Part shown: positions 17,578-25,406 of the stretch, piece by piece
Layout: each line of letters starts with the position of its first letter
Position numbering within the stretch: the first letter of the stretch is position 1
Source: Candidatus Limosilactobacillus intestinigallinarum
GTDB taxonomy: Bacteria; Bacillota; Bacilli; Lactobacillales; Lactobacillaceae
NCBI GenBank assembly: GCA_019117285.1
Contig: DXAA01000011.1
Coordinates: 106,847 to 170,846, forward strand
Length of the DNA: 64,000 bases
Reading direction: 5' to 3'
The notes under the pieces: generated by a model
Databases searched by the model: none
Seen by the model: the letters and a program-made list of their open reading frames with translations, nothing else
Told to the model about the DNA's origin: nothing
Translations under genes and position numbers: made by a program

Positions 17578-19831
17578 AACTGAGGAATTCATCGGCATCA
17601 ACTTTTAATCGCAGTCCTTTGATGAAACGACCGTTTTGTTTGTGTTGACGTTGAAAGCCAGCATTTTTGAGGGCGGTGTAAAAGTCAGTCGTGCTGCGGG
17701 TATATTCACCGATACCTTGGCAGTATTCGCGATACTTTTGGTAGAGATCGCCTGACTTTTGTTCATAGCTGGGATCAAGTTCACAATTTTCGTTAAGGAA
17801 ATGTCTCAGCCAATCGTTATCAGCGTGGTAGGCTCGTACCGCTTTGGTTACGGCAGCTGGAGTGGTTAACTGGTAATTTTGCTGAATGGTTCGCTGTGCG
17901 CCTTCAATGATCCACTGCAAGACTGCCGGCCCAGCTTTTTCGGTTAGGTACTGGGCGTAATTCTTAATATCATTGCGTTTAGCGATCGTAGCTTTAAAGG
18001 GGATCACAATTAACCGTCGCCAGATTCCTTCATCATTACCACCTACGTGGGGCAGGTAATTGGTGTATAACACGATGGTGTGGCTGGGCGTAAAGGAGAA
18101 AGGTTTCATGTATTTCTTTTCGGCATAGATTTCATCAGTTGAACAGAGTTGCTTGACGATGGAAGTGTTCAGTCGCTTACCTTCTTCTAGTTCAGCGGAG
18201 ATGATTAGCCGCTTGCCTTTGACTTCGGCCATCTCTGGTTTGACGTTTCGCCGGACACCAGTGGTCAAGGCATCAGCTGAGAGGTGACCGGTATAAGTGC
18301 CGAGTACATTAGCGATGGTGTTCCAGAAGGTTGACTTACCATTCCTCCCGCTGCCGTAAGCAATAATCAGAGCTTCCAGGTACACCTGACCGATCGCCAC
18401 CAGTCCCACAATTTCTTGGACGTAATTAATCAATGCTTGGTCACCACAAAAGAATGTAGTGAGTGCTTCTTGCCAGAGTGAAGCTCCTTGATTACCAGGA
18501 ACACAGGATGTGGATTTGGTGATTAATTCATCAGCTTGAATTTCCTGTTGACCGTGCATCCCTTTCTTTAAATTGAAAGGTCCGTTGGGCGTGTTCAACA
18601 AAAACGGATCAGCATCAAAATCATTAATCTCTTTGACGAGCTTTGGTCGAGAATTAGTTAAGATCCCGTTAATACCACGGGTGCTGCGTTCCTTGAGAAT
18701 GAAGGCTTCGTAAGCTTTAGCATTTTCGTAATTCTTGAACGCTGCCTGTTGTTCATCGTTAAAAGTCCGACTAGCTTTAGTTTTACCCATAGTTTGAAGC
18801 GCCTTGGCGACCCCATTGTTCTGAATTGCTTGGTAACTTTGAGTGACTCGAAGTTGGGCATCGGCTAATTGTTTATCGGTAAAACGTTGGACTTCGCCGA
18901 GAGCTAAGGGTTCCGATTCTTGCCAGACCTTACCGTCGAACCACATAAAACCTGATTGGTTGGTATAGCAAACCCGCTCTTTGCAGTTGTTGACAAAGAC
19001 ATAAGATTCACCAGTATCCGAGTAATCATCCGGTTGTAGATCGTCATTGGGCTGATTGTATTCTTCAGGCGGAATATAACCTTTTTGACTAGCCATGCGC
19101 TGACCAAATTTGGTGGCACTGTGCCAGATGTTTTTTAACTCCTGCTTGCTTAGTGGTGGATTGCACTTAGCGGCTTCCTCCTGAAATGCCTGACAGGCTT
19201 CATCAGTATTGCCAAGACGCATAATGATGCGACCGGCAAAATGTGAGAGGGTTGCATTACGTTGACCTTCATGGATTGCTCCCACGTTTTGCTGAGCAAA
19301 GTAACGTTGCACCATAATAAATTTATCCACGGTTTGTGATCCTTCATGCCAGATGGCTTTAGTACTAGGCACACCAAAGACAAAACGGGCAGCATCAAGA
19401 GCATTGTCATCAAAATAGGGAAAGTATTCTTGGATTTCGTGTTTTAGTTCGGCGTAGGTTTTAGCATTCGTGATCTCAGTAATTGGAAAGTAGACGTGAA
19501 ACTTAGGCCGGGGTGCTTTATGGTGCTTGGCCTTCATATTGTTTCGCGAGAAAGTAATGGCGTAGGAAACATCATCGAAATAGTTAGCAATGTTTGCAGG
19601 GTTGATCCAAGTAGTCGGATCGTCAGAATGATCATTGTCACAATCCATAATTAGGCAATCGGCTTTGATGAAGTTGGCAATGGTGCGTTGGTTATTTTGA
19701 AATTGACCGCAGACATGGTCATAGCGGACACCTTGTTCTAATTCCTGTGCATTAGTAATAGCTTGTTGATGAGGATAGATCGTATTGCTAGCCTGACCGG
19801 AATTAGCTGCCGTCGATAAAGTAAAATGCAT
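17576..19831 (-). CDS. Phage/plasmid primase-helicase, P4/D5 type
   Basis: 751 residues. The N-terminal part resembles a primase/polymerase domain (DCLIMDCDNDHSDD, PRPKFHVYFPI), followed by a primase C-terminal linker (EGQRNATLSHFAGRI). The SF3 helicase core has Walker A AYGSGRNGKST (about residue 490), ISAELEEGKR and TNYLPHVGGNDEGIWRRLIVIPF. It would open the origin and prime replication of the element. Full length and intact. Confidence 0.93.
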   Translation of the reverse strand: MHFTLSTAANSGQASNTIYPHQQAITNAQELEQGVRYDHVCGQFQNNQRTIANFIKADCLIMDCDNDHSDDPTTWINPANIANYFDDVSYAITFSRNNMKAKHHKAPRPKFHVYFPITEITNAKTYAELKHEIQEYFPYFDDNALDAARFVFGVPSTKAIWHEGSQTVDKFIMVQRYFAQQNVGAIHEGQRNATLSHFAGRIIMRLGNTDEACQAFQEEAAKCNPPLSKQELKNIWHSATKFGQRMASQKGYIPPEEYNQPNDDLQPDDYSDTGESYVFVNNCKERVCYTNQSGFMWFDGKVWQESEPLALGEVQRFTDKQLADAQLRVTQSYQAIQNNGVAKALQTMGKTKASRTFNDEQQAAFKNYENAKAYEAFILKERSTRGINGILTNSRPKLVKEINDFDADPFLLNTPNGPFNLKKGMHGQQEIQADELITKSTSCVPGNQGASLWQEALTTFFCGDQALINYVQEIVGLVAIGQVYLEALIIAYGSGRNGKSTFWNTIANVLGTYTGHLSADALTTGVRRNVKPEMAEVKGKRLIISAELEEGKRLNTSIVKQLCSTDEIYAEKKYMKPFSFTPSHTIVLYTNYLPHVGGNDEGIWRRLIVIPFKATIAKRNDIKNYAQYLTEKAGPAVLQWIIEGAQRTIQQNYQLTTPAAVTKAVRAYHADNDWLRHFLNENCELDPSYEQKSGDLYQKYREYCQGIGEYTRSTTDFYTALKNAGFQRQHKQNGRFIKGLRLKVDADEFLS

Positions 19832-19833
19832 CT

Positions 19834-20220
19834 TTAGTTAGCCTCCATTTCGTTATTAAAGTAGCGGATATTTTTATTTTTGCGTTTGGCTAAGCGGATG
19901 AAGTAGCGCATATCATGTGTTGGCTTACCAAATGACCAGGCTTCGGCGCATTTAGTTAGTAGCACAATGTTAATAAAGGCGGCTACTTGAAATTCGCGTG
20001 AATGGTGCAGGTTAATAAATTGAGGTAGGTAAAGCTGTGGACAAACGGGGATGCCACCATGTTGATAGACAAAACGGCAGTTGGAGCGCACTGTCCTGAT
20101 ACTTTCGGCATCGCTCTTTACTACTTCTGTAAACGGCGCAATGACAAAGATCATTGGTCGGTAGTGTGGATTCGGTTTGTCTTGGCGCAGCTTGGTAATT
20201 GCTATAGTTGCTTCTGACAT
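19834..20220 (-). CDS. DUF4406/DUF7768-like protein
   Basis: 128 residues from the ATG at 20220, set by AAAGGA upstream. The arrangement PMIFVIAPF...NCRFVYQHGGIPVCPQLYLPQF...AEAWSFGKPTHDMRYFIRLA resembles small nucleoside deoxyribosyltransferase-like phage proteins (DUF4406/DUF7768). Enzyme activity is unproven. It starts the primase cluster and ends two bases before the primase start. Confidence 0.65.
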   Translation of the reverse strand: MSEATIAITKLRQDKPNPHYRPMIFVIAPFTEVVKSDAESIRTVRSNCRFVYQHGGIPVCPQLYLPQFINLHHSREFQVAAFINIVLLTKCAEAWSFGKPTHDMRYFIRLAKRKNKNIRYFNNEMEAN

Positions 20221-20304
20221 AGATTCAGATCCTTTCATTAAATTAGAGAACTAGAAAAGCCCTCACCAATAAGCCAGATGAGGGCAGAAAGTAAACCATT
20301 AAAA

Positions 20305-22239
20305 TTAATCTTTTTTGTAAAAGTCGCTAACAAAACCAGCAGCGTTGAGGATTAAACCATTGGCCCAGTCGGGAACCTTGGTCATGAGCTGAACCATGGT
20401 GTCAAGTGACCGATTGAAAGGGGCGTCAATTACGGCTTCATCGTGAATATGCATTACCACCGTATTCCCAGTAGCTTCTAATCGGCGCATTGCTTCAGCA
20501 AGCAAGTCACGACTAGTTGCTTGGACAATGTTTTCTACCAGCTTGGCCCCATAGGTTTCAATTCTATCCCATTTTTTCACGGTGTTGATCCCCATGAAGG
20601 TAATCGATTCAGAACCAAACCGGTTAATGCCAATTTTAGGTTGGGGGTAGCAAAGATAACGTCCCGACCGTAAACGAAGAAACATGCAGCCACTCCGGTA
20701 AATAAACTTCATTCCGTGGGTAGTTTGCGGGAGGTGCGTTTTAATACATTCTTTAGCTGCTTTATCAACGTCCCACCAAAACTGCACAATGTGAGGACTA
20801 GCATTACGCCACATTTGAACCAGTGGCGGTAATTCATCATCAGTTAAGCCAAGCTTAGTGGCACCCATGGCTTTGAGGGCACCAATAGAACCGCCATAGC
20901 CCAGGGCGAGTTCGGCAATCTTACCCTTTTGACGGAGTTCACCATTGATTCCATGTTTGACCACCGGGACACCAAACATCTGGCTTGCGGATGCACAATA
21001 GATATCTTCATTCTTGGCAAAGGATTCTTGTCGCCATTTTTCATTAGATAGCCAAGCAATCACCCGTGCTTCAACCGCTGAGAAGTCAGCCACGTAGAAA
21101 TGATGATTTTTGCTAGGGATAAAAGCAGTGCGAATCAATTGTGATAAGACGTCTGGCACTGAATCATAAAGCATTGCAAGTGCTGGTACGTTGCCTTGCT
21201 TAACTAATTCGCGAGCTTCTTCGAGGTCTGGCATTGAATTACGGGGAAGATTTTGTACTTGTACAAGGCGACCAGCCCACCGACCTGTCCGGTTAGCACC
21301 ATAAAATTGTAAAAGACCATGGACACGACCATCTTGGCACATAGCTTTCTGCATAGCCTGATACTTTTTGACACTTGATTTAGATAACAACTGGCGGAGA
21401 GCTAATACTTGATGGACCGTGCCGGTAGTGGTTTGTAATAGCTGTGCCACTGATGCTTTGGATAGTGAATTAGTTTTAATACCTTGCTGCTGGAGCCAGT
21501 CTTTTAGCTGTAATGGAGAGTTAGGATTTGCTAGACCTGTTAATTCTTTAGCAGTTTGTAAGTACTGGTCATGGAAGACGTTTTGACATTTGATCGCATT
21601 GTTAACCAGTTGTTGGTCAATCCGGATACCGCGATCATTAATGTCTTGATCCATCCAGTAGTTTTCCCATTCATTCTGTGGGACGGGGAAGCATTCGAGC
21701 TTCTGGGTGATTTCCATTTCAACCTCGACGTCACGCTGATTGTATTGCTTAAACTGTTGCCATTTATCAGGAGCATGGTAGGGGAAGTTACGAGTGCGAT
21801 TTTGATTGGCCTTCGTAGGTTTGCAAGGTGTACAGAAGTAGCGGACCAGTTCTTTACCAGCAGTGATCTTTTGCCGTGGTAACCCTAACACGCTTCCAAC
21901 ATCTCGTAGTGATAATGGCAAGCCGAGAGTGGCAGACCAAACGCGAGAACAATGCCAACCAGTTGGCTTTAAGCGGTGACCAACAAAGCGTGACAGACAG
22001 ACCCGTTCAAATTGAGCATTAAAAGCACTCTTAATAATGTTGGGATTATCTAGGGCTTCAATAATCTGTGGTGGAATCTTTTCACCCTGGGTTAAGTCCA
22101 CCACCTTAACGGGGCCAAAGTCGGTAGCATAACCAAAGAGCAAAAGCTCAAAATCATCGCTATCAGCGTATCGATAGACGCCAGTCTGATTTAGGTTGGT
22201 GCTGGAATAAGTTTCAATATCAATCGAAATTTGGTTCAT
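20305..22239 (-). CDS. Phage DNA polymerase, family A
   Basis: 644-residue replicative polymerase. The N-terminal 3'-5' exonuclease domain starts ISIDIETYSS and includes the later KSAFNAQFERVCL and YNQRDVEVE motifs. Polymerase motif A is YVADFSAVEARV (about residue 384), motif B RQKGKIAELALGYGG, and motif C MHIHDEAV (about residue 597). All catalytic aspartates are present. This polymerase with DUF2815 and DUF2800 is a well-known Firmicute phage-element replication set. Confidence 0.95.
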   Translation of the reverse strand: MNQISIDIETYSSTNLNQTGVYRYADSDDFELLLFGYATDFGPVKVVDLTQGEKIPPQIIEALDNPNIIKSAFNAQFERVCLSRFVGHRLKPTGWHCSRVWSATLGLPLSLRDVGSVLGLPRQKITAGKELVRYFCTPCKPTKANQNRTRNFPYHAPDKWQQFKQYNQRDVEVEMEITQKLECFPVPQNEWENYWMDQDINDRGIRIDQQLVNNAIKCQNVFHDQYLQTAKELTGLANPNSPLQLKDWLQQQGIKTNSLSKASVAQLLQTTTGTVHQVLALRQLLSKSSVKKYQAMQKAMCQDGRVHGLLQFYGANRTGRWAGRLVQVQNLPRNSMPDLEEARELVKQGNVPALAMLYDSVPDVLSQLIRTAFIPSKNHHFYVADFSAVEARVIAWLSNEKWRQESFAKNEDIYCASASQMFGVPVVKHGINGELRQKGKIAELALGYGGSIGALKAMGATKLGLTDDELPPLVQMWRNASPHIVQFWWDVDKAAKECIKTHLPQTTHGMKFIYRSGCMFLRLRSGRYLCYPQPKIGINRFGSESITFMGINTVKKWDRIETYGAKLVENIVQATSRDLLAEAMRRLEATGNTVVMHIHDEAVIDAPFNRSLDTMVQLMTKVPDWANGLILNAAGFVSDFYKKD

Positions 22240-22294
22240 CAGGAATCCTTTCTACAAAAAATGGGTAGTCAAAGTCGACTGCCCATCTTTTGGT

Positions 22295-22846
22295 TTAAGC
22301 TAAGAAATCATCGTCATTGCTACCATCAATCGCTGTGAAGTCATCGCTGGCACTAGCATGTCCACCTAGTGGTTCTCCATTACGGATCTTTTGGATGTTA
22401 CCCAGGCCACAGGCAATTCCACGGTTACCGTTGGTGTTAAAAGCATAGAAGTTAATCGATACTCGGGCATAGCAGCCACTGTAAACTTCATCACGATCAA
22501 GGATTGGTTGGACATGCTTGTCCACAATCTGTGGTGCCGTGATCGAATTAGCATTGATAAAGTAACTATCTTGGTAGGCAACATCATCACGTTCCACATC
22601 CCCATCTCGAAGAGGCAGCTTGAGAGTGGCCTTATTAGGCTTCTTACCACCAAACTTTCCAATTCCTTCCTGGATGGCAGCATCGATAGCTTTTTCGATG
22701 GCAGTGACTGTCTTTTGATCGGACTTGGGGATGATTAGACTAACTGAATACTTTTCCTTACCACCATTGATAGACTTAGGTTCCCAGATGTTGGCATAAG
22801 AGAGACGAGTGTTGATACCGGTAACGACCTTAGTTTGTTGTGACAT
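22295..22846 (-). CDS. DUF2815 protein, likely ssDNA-binding
   Basis: 183 residues from the ATG at 22846, which follows AAGGAGG. The N-terminal TRLSYANIWEPKSINGGKEKYSVSL, the middle GCYARVSINFYAFN and the acidic tail DGSNDDDFLA fit DUF2815. That family is thought to bind single-stranded DNA, as an acidic C-terminus would suggest. It lies between the polymerase and the DUF2800 nuclease. The longer upstream frame has no ribosome site. Confidence 0.85.
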   Translation of the reverse strand: MSQQTKVVTGINTRLSYANIWEPKSINGGKEKYSVSLIIPKSDQKTVTAIEKAIDAAIQEGIGKFGGKKPNKATLKLPLRDGDVERDDVAYQDSYFINANSITAPQIVDKHVQPILDRDEVYSGCYARVSINFYAFNTNGNRGIACGLGNIQKIRNGEPLGGHASASDDFTAIDGSNDDDFLA

Positions 22847-22847
22847 A

Positions 22848-23987
22848 TTATTTTTCCTCCTTAAATTCATCTTGTGGGTTAGATTTGCTAATACTCTGAC
22901 GTTGATCGGAATTTGGCACCAGAGTTGGCTTACCCGCAGGTTTAACAATTTCTTGACTAAACAGTTCGGTGAATTTCTTCTTACCGACCTGTTTTTCTAG
23001 TTTTGTAATCGGTAATAGCTTCTTTTGGTAAATATCATAGTAGCCATGTTCTTCAGCAATTTTTGCTACGGCAGCTTCATCCTTGTAATGGCGGACAGAC
23101 CTACCTTCGACTATTTTGTAACCAGGCCACTGCTTACCATGGTTAATGGCTAGGTCAGCGGCATAGTCTTTAATTTCGTGAGCCCAACGATTCAAATCAT
23201 CGATGTGCTCGAGAACCTCGGTTACCTCACTATCTGTTAGCAAGTTCGGTGACCGTAGTTGAAAGCGGGTGAGCTTGTGATGATAGTCAAAACGAGCTCG
23301 CAGTACAGCATTACAAGCGGAGAATTGGCACCAAGGACCATAATGGACGGTACCTTTGCCAGCAAATGCGAGTTCGGCTTTCTCTTTTAATTCGGAATTG
23401 GCCCAGTGCATTAGTTCTTTAGCATTAATGGTCCAGGTACTAATATTGGCCATCCGAGGTTGAAAGATTGTCGTTTCAACTTCATCAACGTTGTACAGAC
23501 TGCCGAACATTTCTAGTGCACCGACGGCATAGAGTTTCATCTGGGGATTGTTCTGCGCTTCTACCCGGACACCCTTGCCATACTTAAAGTCGATAATATG
23601 GAGTAGGTGATCAGAAACAATTACGCAGTCGCCAGTACCAAAACCTTCAGGCACATATTTAGAAAAGTCCAGTTTCTGTTCCACACGGATGGTGGCGTCG
23701 GGTGCGTATTCTTTAGCTTTTTGATATTGTTCCAGAACATAGCTAGCGTAATCATCGGTTAGGTCTTCCATCTCATCTGATTGGTAATCAGAAGTAGGGC
23801 GTTTAAACTCATCACCGAGTAATCGATGGATCTTATATTCTCCCAGTGCGTGGGCAGCCGTTCCTTCAGCAGCTACATTAGAAGTAGTGTGGGGGAAGTA
23901 TTGCTCTAGTCGTGGGAGTGGTGGAGCACTTAGCCAACGATTAGCACTGGAAGCTGATAATAATGCGTGGTGGGTTGGTGAACTCAT
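22848..23987 (-). CDS. DUF2800 protein, Cas4/RecB-like exonuclease
   Basis: 379 residues. LLSASSANRWLSAPP at the start and EGTAAHALGEY are typical. The nuclease core is LHIIDFKYGKGVRVEA (D...K type) with the late AACN-type cysteine region CQFSACNAVLRARF. The PD-(D/E)xK exonuclease likely works with the DUF2815 protein in strand-annealing recombination. It overlaps the upstream small gene by 4 bases. Confidence 0.87.
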   Translation of the reverse strand: MSSPTHHALLSASSANRWLSAPPLPRLEQYFPHTTSNVAAEGTAAHALGEYKIHRLLGDEFKRPTSDYQSDEMEDLTDDYASYVLEQYQKAKEYAPDATIRVEQKLDFSKYVPEGFGTGDCVIVSDHLLHIIDFKYGKGVRVEAQNNPQMKLYAVGALEMFGSLYNVDEVETTIFQPRMANISTWTINAKELMHWANSELKEKAELAFAGKGTVHYGPWCQFSACNAVLRARFDYHHKLTRFQLRSPNLLTDSEVTEVLEHIDDLNRWAHEIKDYAADLAINHGKQWPGYKIVEGRSVRHYKDEAAVAKIAEEHGYYDIYQKKLLPITKLEKQVGKKKFTELFSQEIVKPAGKPTLVPNSDQRQSISKSNPQDEFKEEK

Positions 23988-24301
23988 TGTCCTAATCCCT
24001 CCGCACTGTAGTAAAGATCTTCGTAATCTTTAGGGTCCACATCGGATAGTTTTTCGGCACCAAACTTATGAAGTAATTCTTTCACTTGGGCAGTGTATCC
24101 TTCAGTACTCTTCTTTGCTAGCATCTTCCGGACCGTGACTTTATCTTCAACTGGATCGCGCTTTGGCTGCTCATCGTTACGTTGCTCTCCATCTTGATTG
24201 CTTGATAGCAATTTACGTATGGACTGAATGATATCCTTGGCTTGATCAAGCTGGTTCTCAGCTTCCTTGAGTTGTAAATCGAGGTCATTCATTGCGCTCA
24301 T
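23984..24301 (-). CDS. Conserved small element protein
   Basis: 105 residues: an N-terminal coiled coil (LDLQLKEAENQLDQAKDIIQ), a low-complexity acidic middle, and a conserved C-terminus VRKMLAKKSTEGYTAQVKELL...LSDVDPKDYEDL. This C-terminal pattern recurs in the DUF2800 cassettes of many Firmicutes, where it is sometimes mislabelled as an rRNA biogenesis protein. Function unknown; likely a replication or recombination accessory. Confidence 0.65.
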   Translation of the reverse strand: MSAMNDLDLQLKEAENQLDQAKDIIQSIRKLLSSNQDGEQRNDEQPKRDPVEDKVTVRKMLAKKSTEGYTAQVKELLHKFGAEKLSDVDPKDYEDLYYSAEGLGQ

Positions 24302-24488
24302 AGGAATCCTCCTTTACTTCGTTAATTTGTAACTGTTGAACATCCTTGCCAGGGGCGATCACCATCAAGTGATGCGTTTTACCTAGCAGTAAACGTAGCA
24401 GTCGTTCACGGATCGTGACGTTGCGCATGCTGACGACGTCATCTTGGCGGGGATGCTTGGCTACGGAAATTGAAATCTTATTAGCCAT
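24285..24488 (-). CDS. Small hypothetical protein
   Basis: 67 residues starting MANKISISVAKHPRQDD; basic, with no recognised domain. The ATG follows AAAGGAT, and the end overlaps the next gene by 17 bases, so it belongs to the early operon. The stretch RERLLRLLLGKTHHLMVI may be a short beta-hairpin unit. Function unknown. Confidence 0.55.
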   Translation of the reverse strand: MANKISISVAKHPRQDDVVSMRNVTIRERLLRLLLGKTHHLMVIAPGKDVQQLQINEVKEDSYERNE

Positions 24489-24570
24489 GTTAGTTATCCT
24501 TTCTTAATTAAATTTGGTAAGGAATAATTGCCTTACACTTACAGGCCACGGGAAAGAAAAAAGTAAACGA

Positions 24571-25029
24571 TTATTTTTGAAGAATTTTTTTGAGGCGTCG
24601 CTTGATGGTTTGCACACGCTTAGTAATTGCCATTTTGCTGACACCTTCGTCTTTGGCAATGTCGATCTGTTTCATACCATCCCAGAACTTCTTCATGAGT
24701 AACTTTCGCTGTGCTGGTGTAAGTTGACTGATACTCTGGTGGAGTTTATCCATTTCTTCCTTATTAATTACCTCTTGTAACGGATCAGCATCATTTTTTA
24801 CTAGGACGCCATATGGGTCATAGGCTTCGAGTGAAACATGACGACGGGTTTCACGGTGGTTATCGTTGTATTCAATACGATTAAGTTCGATGATTTCTTT
24901 GCCTTTAGCTTCTGTGACCGTGATTTCCTTGACCCCAGTTGGTTGATGTAGCTTAATGTGCATACTGCCATCTTTAGCGTCTGAGATCTCCATGTTGAGC
25001 TGGTGGCGGTCATCGTAGTATTTCTTCAT
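24571..25029 (-). CDS. Sigma-70-like regulator, first gene of element operon
   Basis: 152 residues. The C-terminal LTPAQRKLLMKKFWDGMKQIDIAKDEGVSKMAITKRVQ is a clear sigma region 4 helix-turn-helix; the N-terminal half is an element-specific beta-rich region. It is the first gene after the divergent control region and thus likely sets the early program, with the DUF1492 protein acting later. GAGGAGG precedes its ATG, and the leader upstream contains alternative hairpins that flank this ribosome site. Confidence 0.75.
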   Translation of the reverse strand: MKKYYDDRHQLNMEISDAKDGSMHIKLHQPTGVKEITVTEAKGKEIIELNRIEYNDNHRETRRHVSLEAYDPYGVLVKNDADPLQEVINKEEMDKLHQSISQLTPAQRKLLMKKFWDGMKQIDIAKDEGVSKMAITKRVQTIKRRLKKILQK

Positions 25030-25040
25030 AAAAAATTCCT

Positions 25041-25160
25041 CCTCTTGGATCTCCCAAGCGAAGGAATCGAAGGCATACTAAAAGCCACTAGTAGGGCAAT
25101 AAGAAACAGACCTAAACGATAAAGTCGCTTGGGTACTGTAATTTGCCTTACTAGTGGCTT
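25041..25160 (-). promoter_or_regulatory. Structured mRNA leader with alternative pairings
   Basis: Read leftward, the leader holds three pairings. An 18-base inverted repeat (25143..25160 with 25082..25099, 17 of 18 paired) makes a large stem. TCGCTTGGG (minus-strand copy of 25053..25061) pairs with 25125..25133, which lies in the loop of that stem. A small hairpin CTTGG/CCAAG (25045..25059) sits just before the GAGGAGG ribosome site. The second and third pairings compete, and the first and second cross. This looks like an on/off leader or pseudoknot for the regulator gene. Confidence 0.55.
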
Positions 25161-25353
25161 GTTACAGGATATTATTCAGTTAGGTGCATGCTAGTAAAAG
25201 TTGTTGATCGAGCAACACATGCTGTTCAGCTAATAAAATGTGCGATCATTTAATTTTATAAACAATCTGCTAATAAAAGTTGATATAATGAACTTGTTAG
25301 GTCTCATTCATTTAACTGACAAGTTGATAGTATCAATTTGAAGAATACTGATC
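25161..25353. promoter_or_regulatory. Divergent control region with phased repeats
   Basis: Three copies of GCTARTAAAA start at 25190, 25229 and 25269, so they are 39-40 bases apart, close to four helical turns. The third is followed directly by TTGATATAATG, whose TATAAT (25284..25289) could be a -10 box for the rightward defence operon; the -35 region is poor. The region lies between the leftward element operon and the rightward cargo operon. The repeats look like operators for a looping or cooperative regulator. Confidence 0.4.
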
Positions 25354-25390
25354 AGCTACTTTAGCTACTTGGAGTTACTCGTAGCTACTT
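25354..25390 (+). repeat. Four tandem AGCTACTT-like repeats
   Basis: AGCTACTT occurs at 25354, 25363 and 25383, with a degenerate AGTTACTC at 25373. Period is 9-10 bases, ending just before the GGAGG ribosome site of the first defence gene. Could be an operator or a translational control element. Confidence 0.6.
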
Positions 25391-25406
25391 TGGAGGATTT
25401 GAAAAA

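Noticed and set aside
2461..25029. Complete intact temperate phage
   Set aside because: No tail, baseplate, tape measure, endolysin or CI-type repressor genes are present between the recombinases and the early operon.
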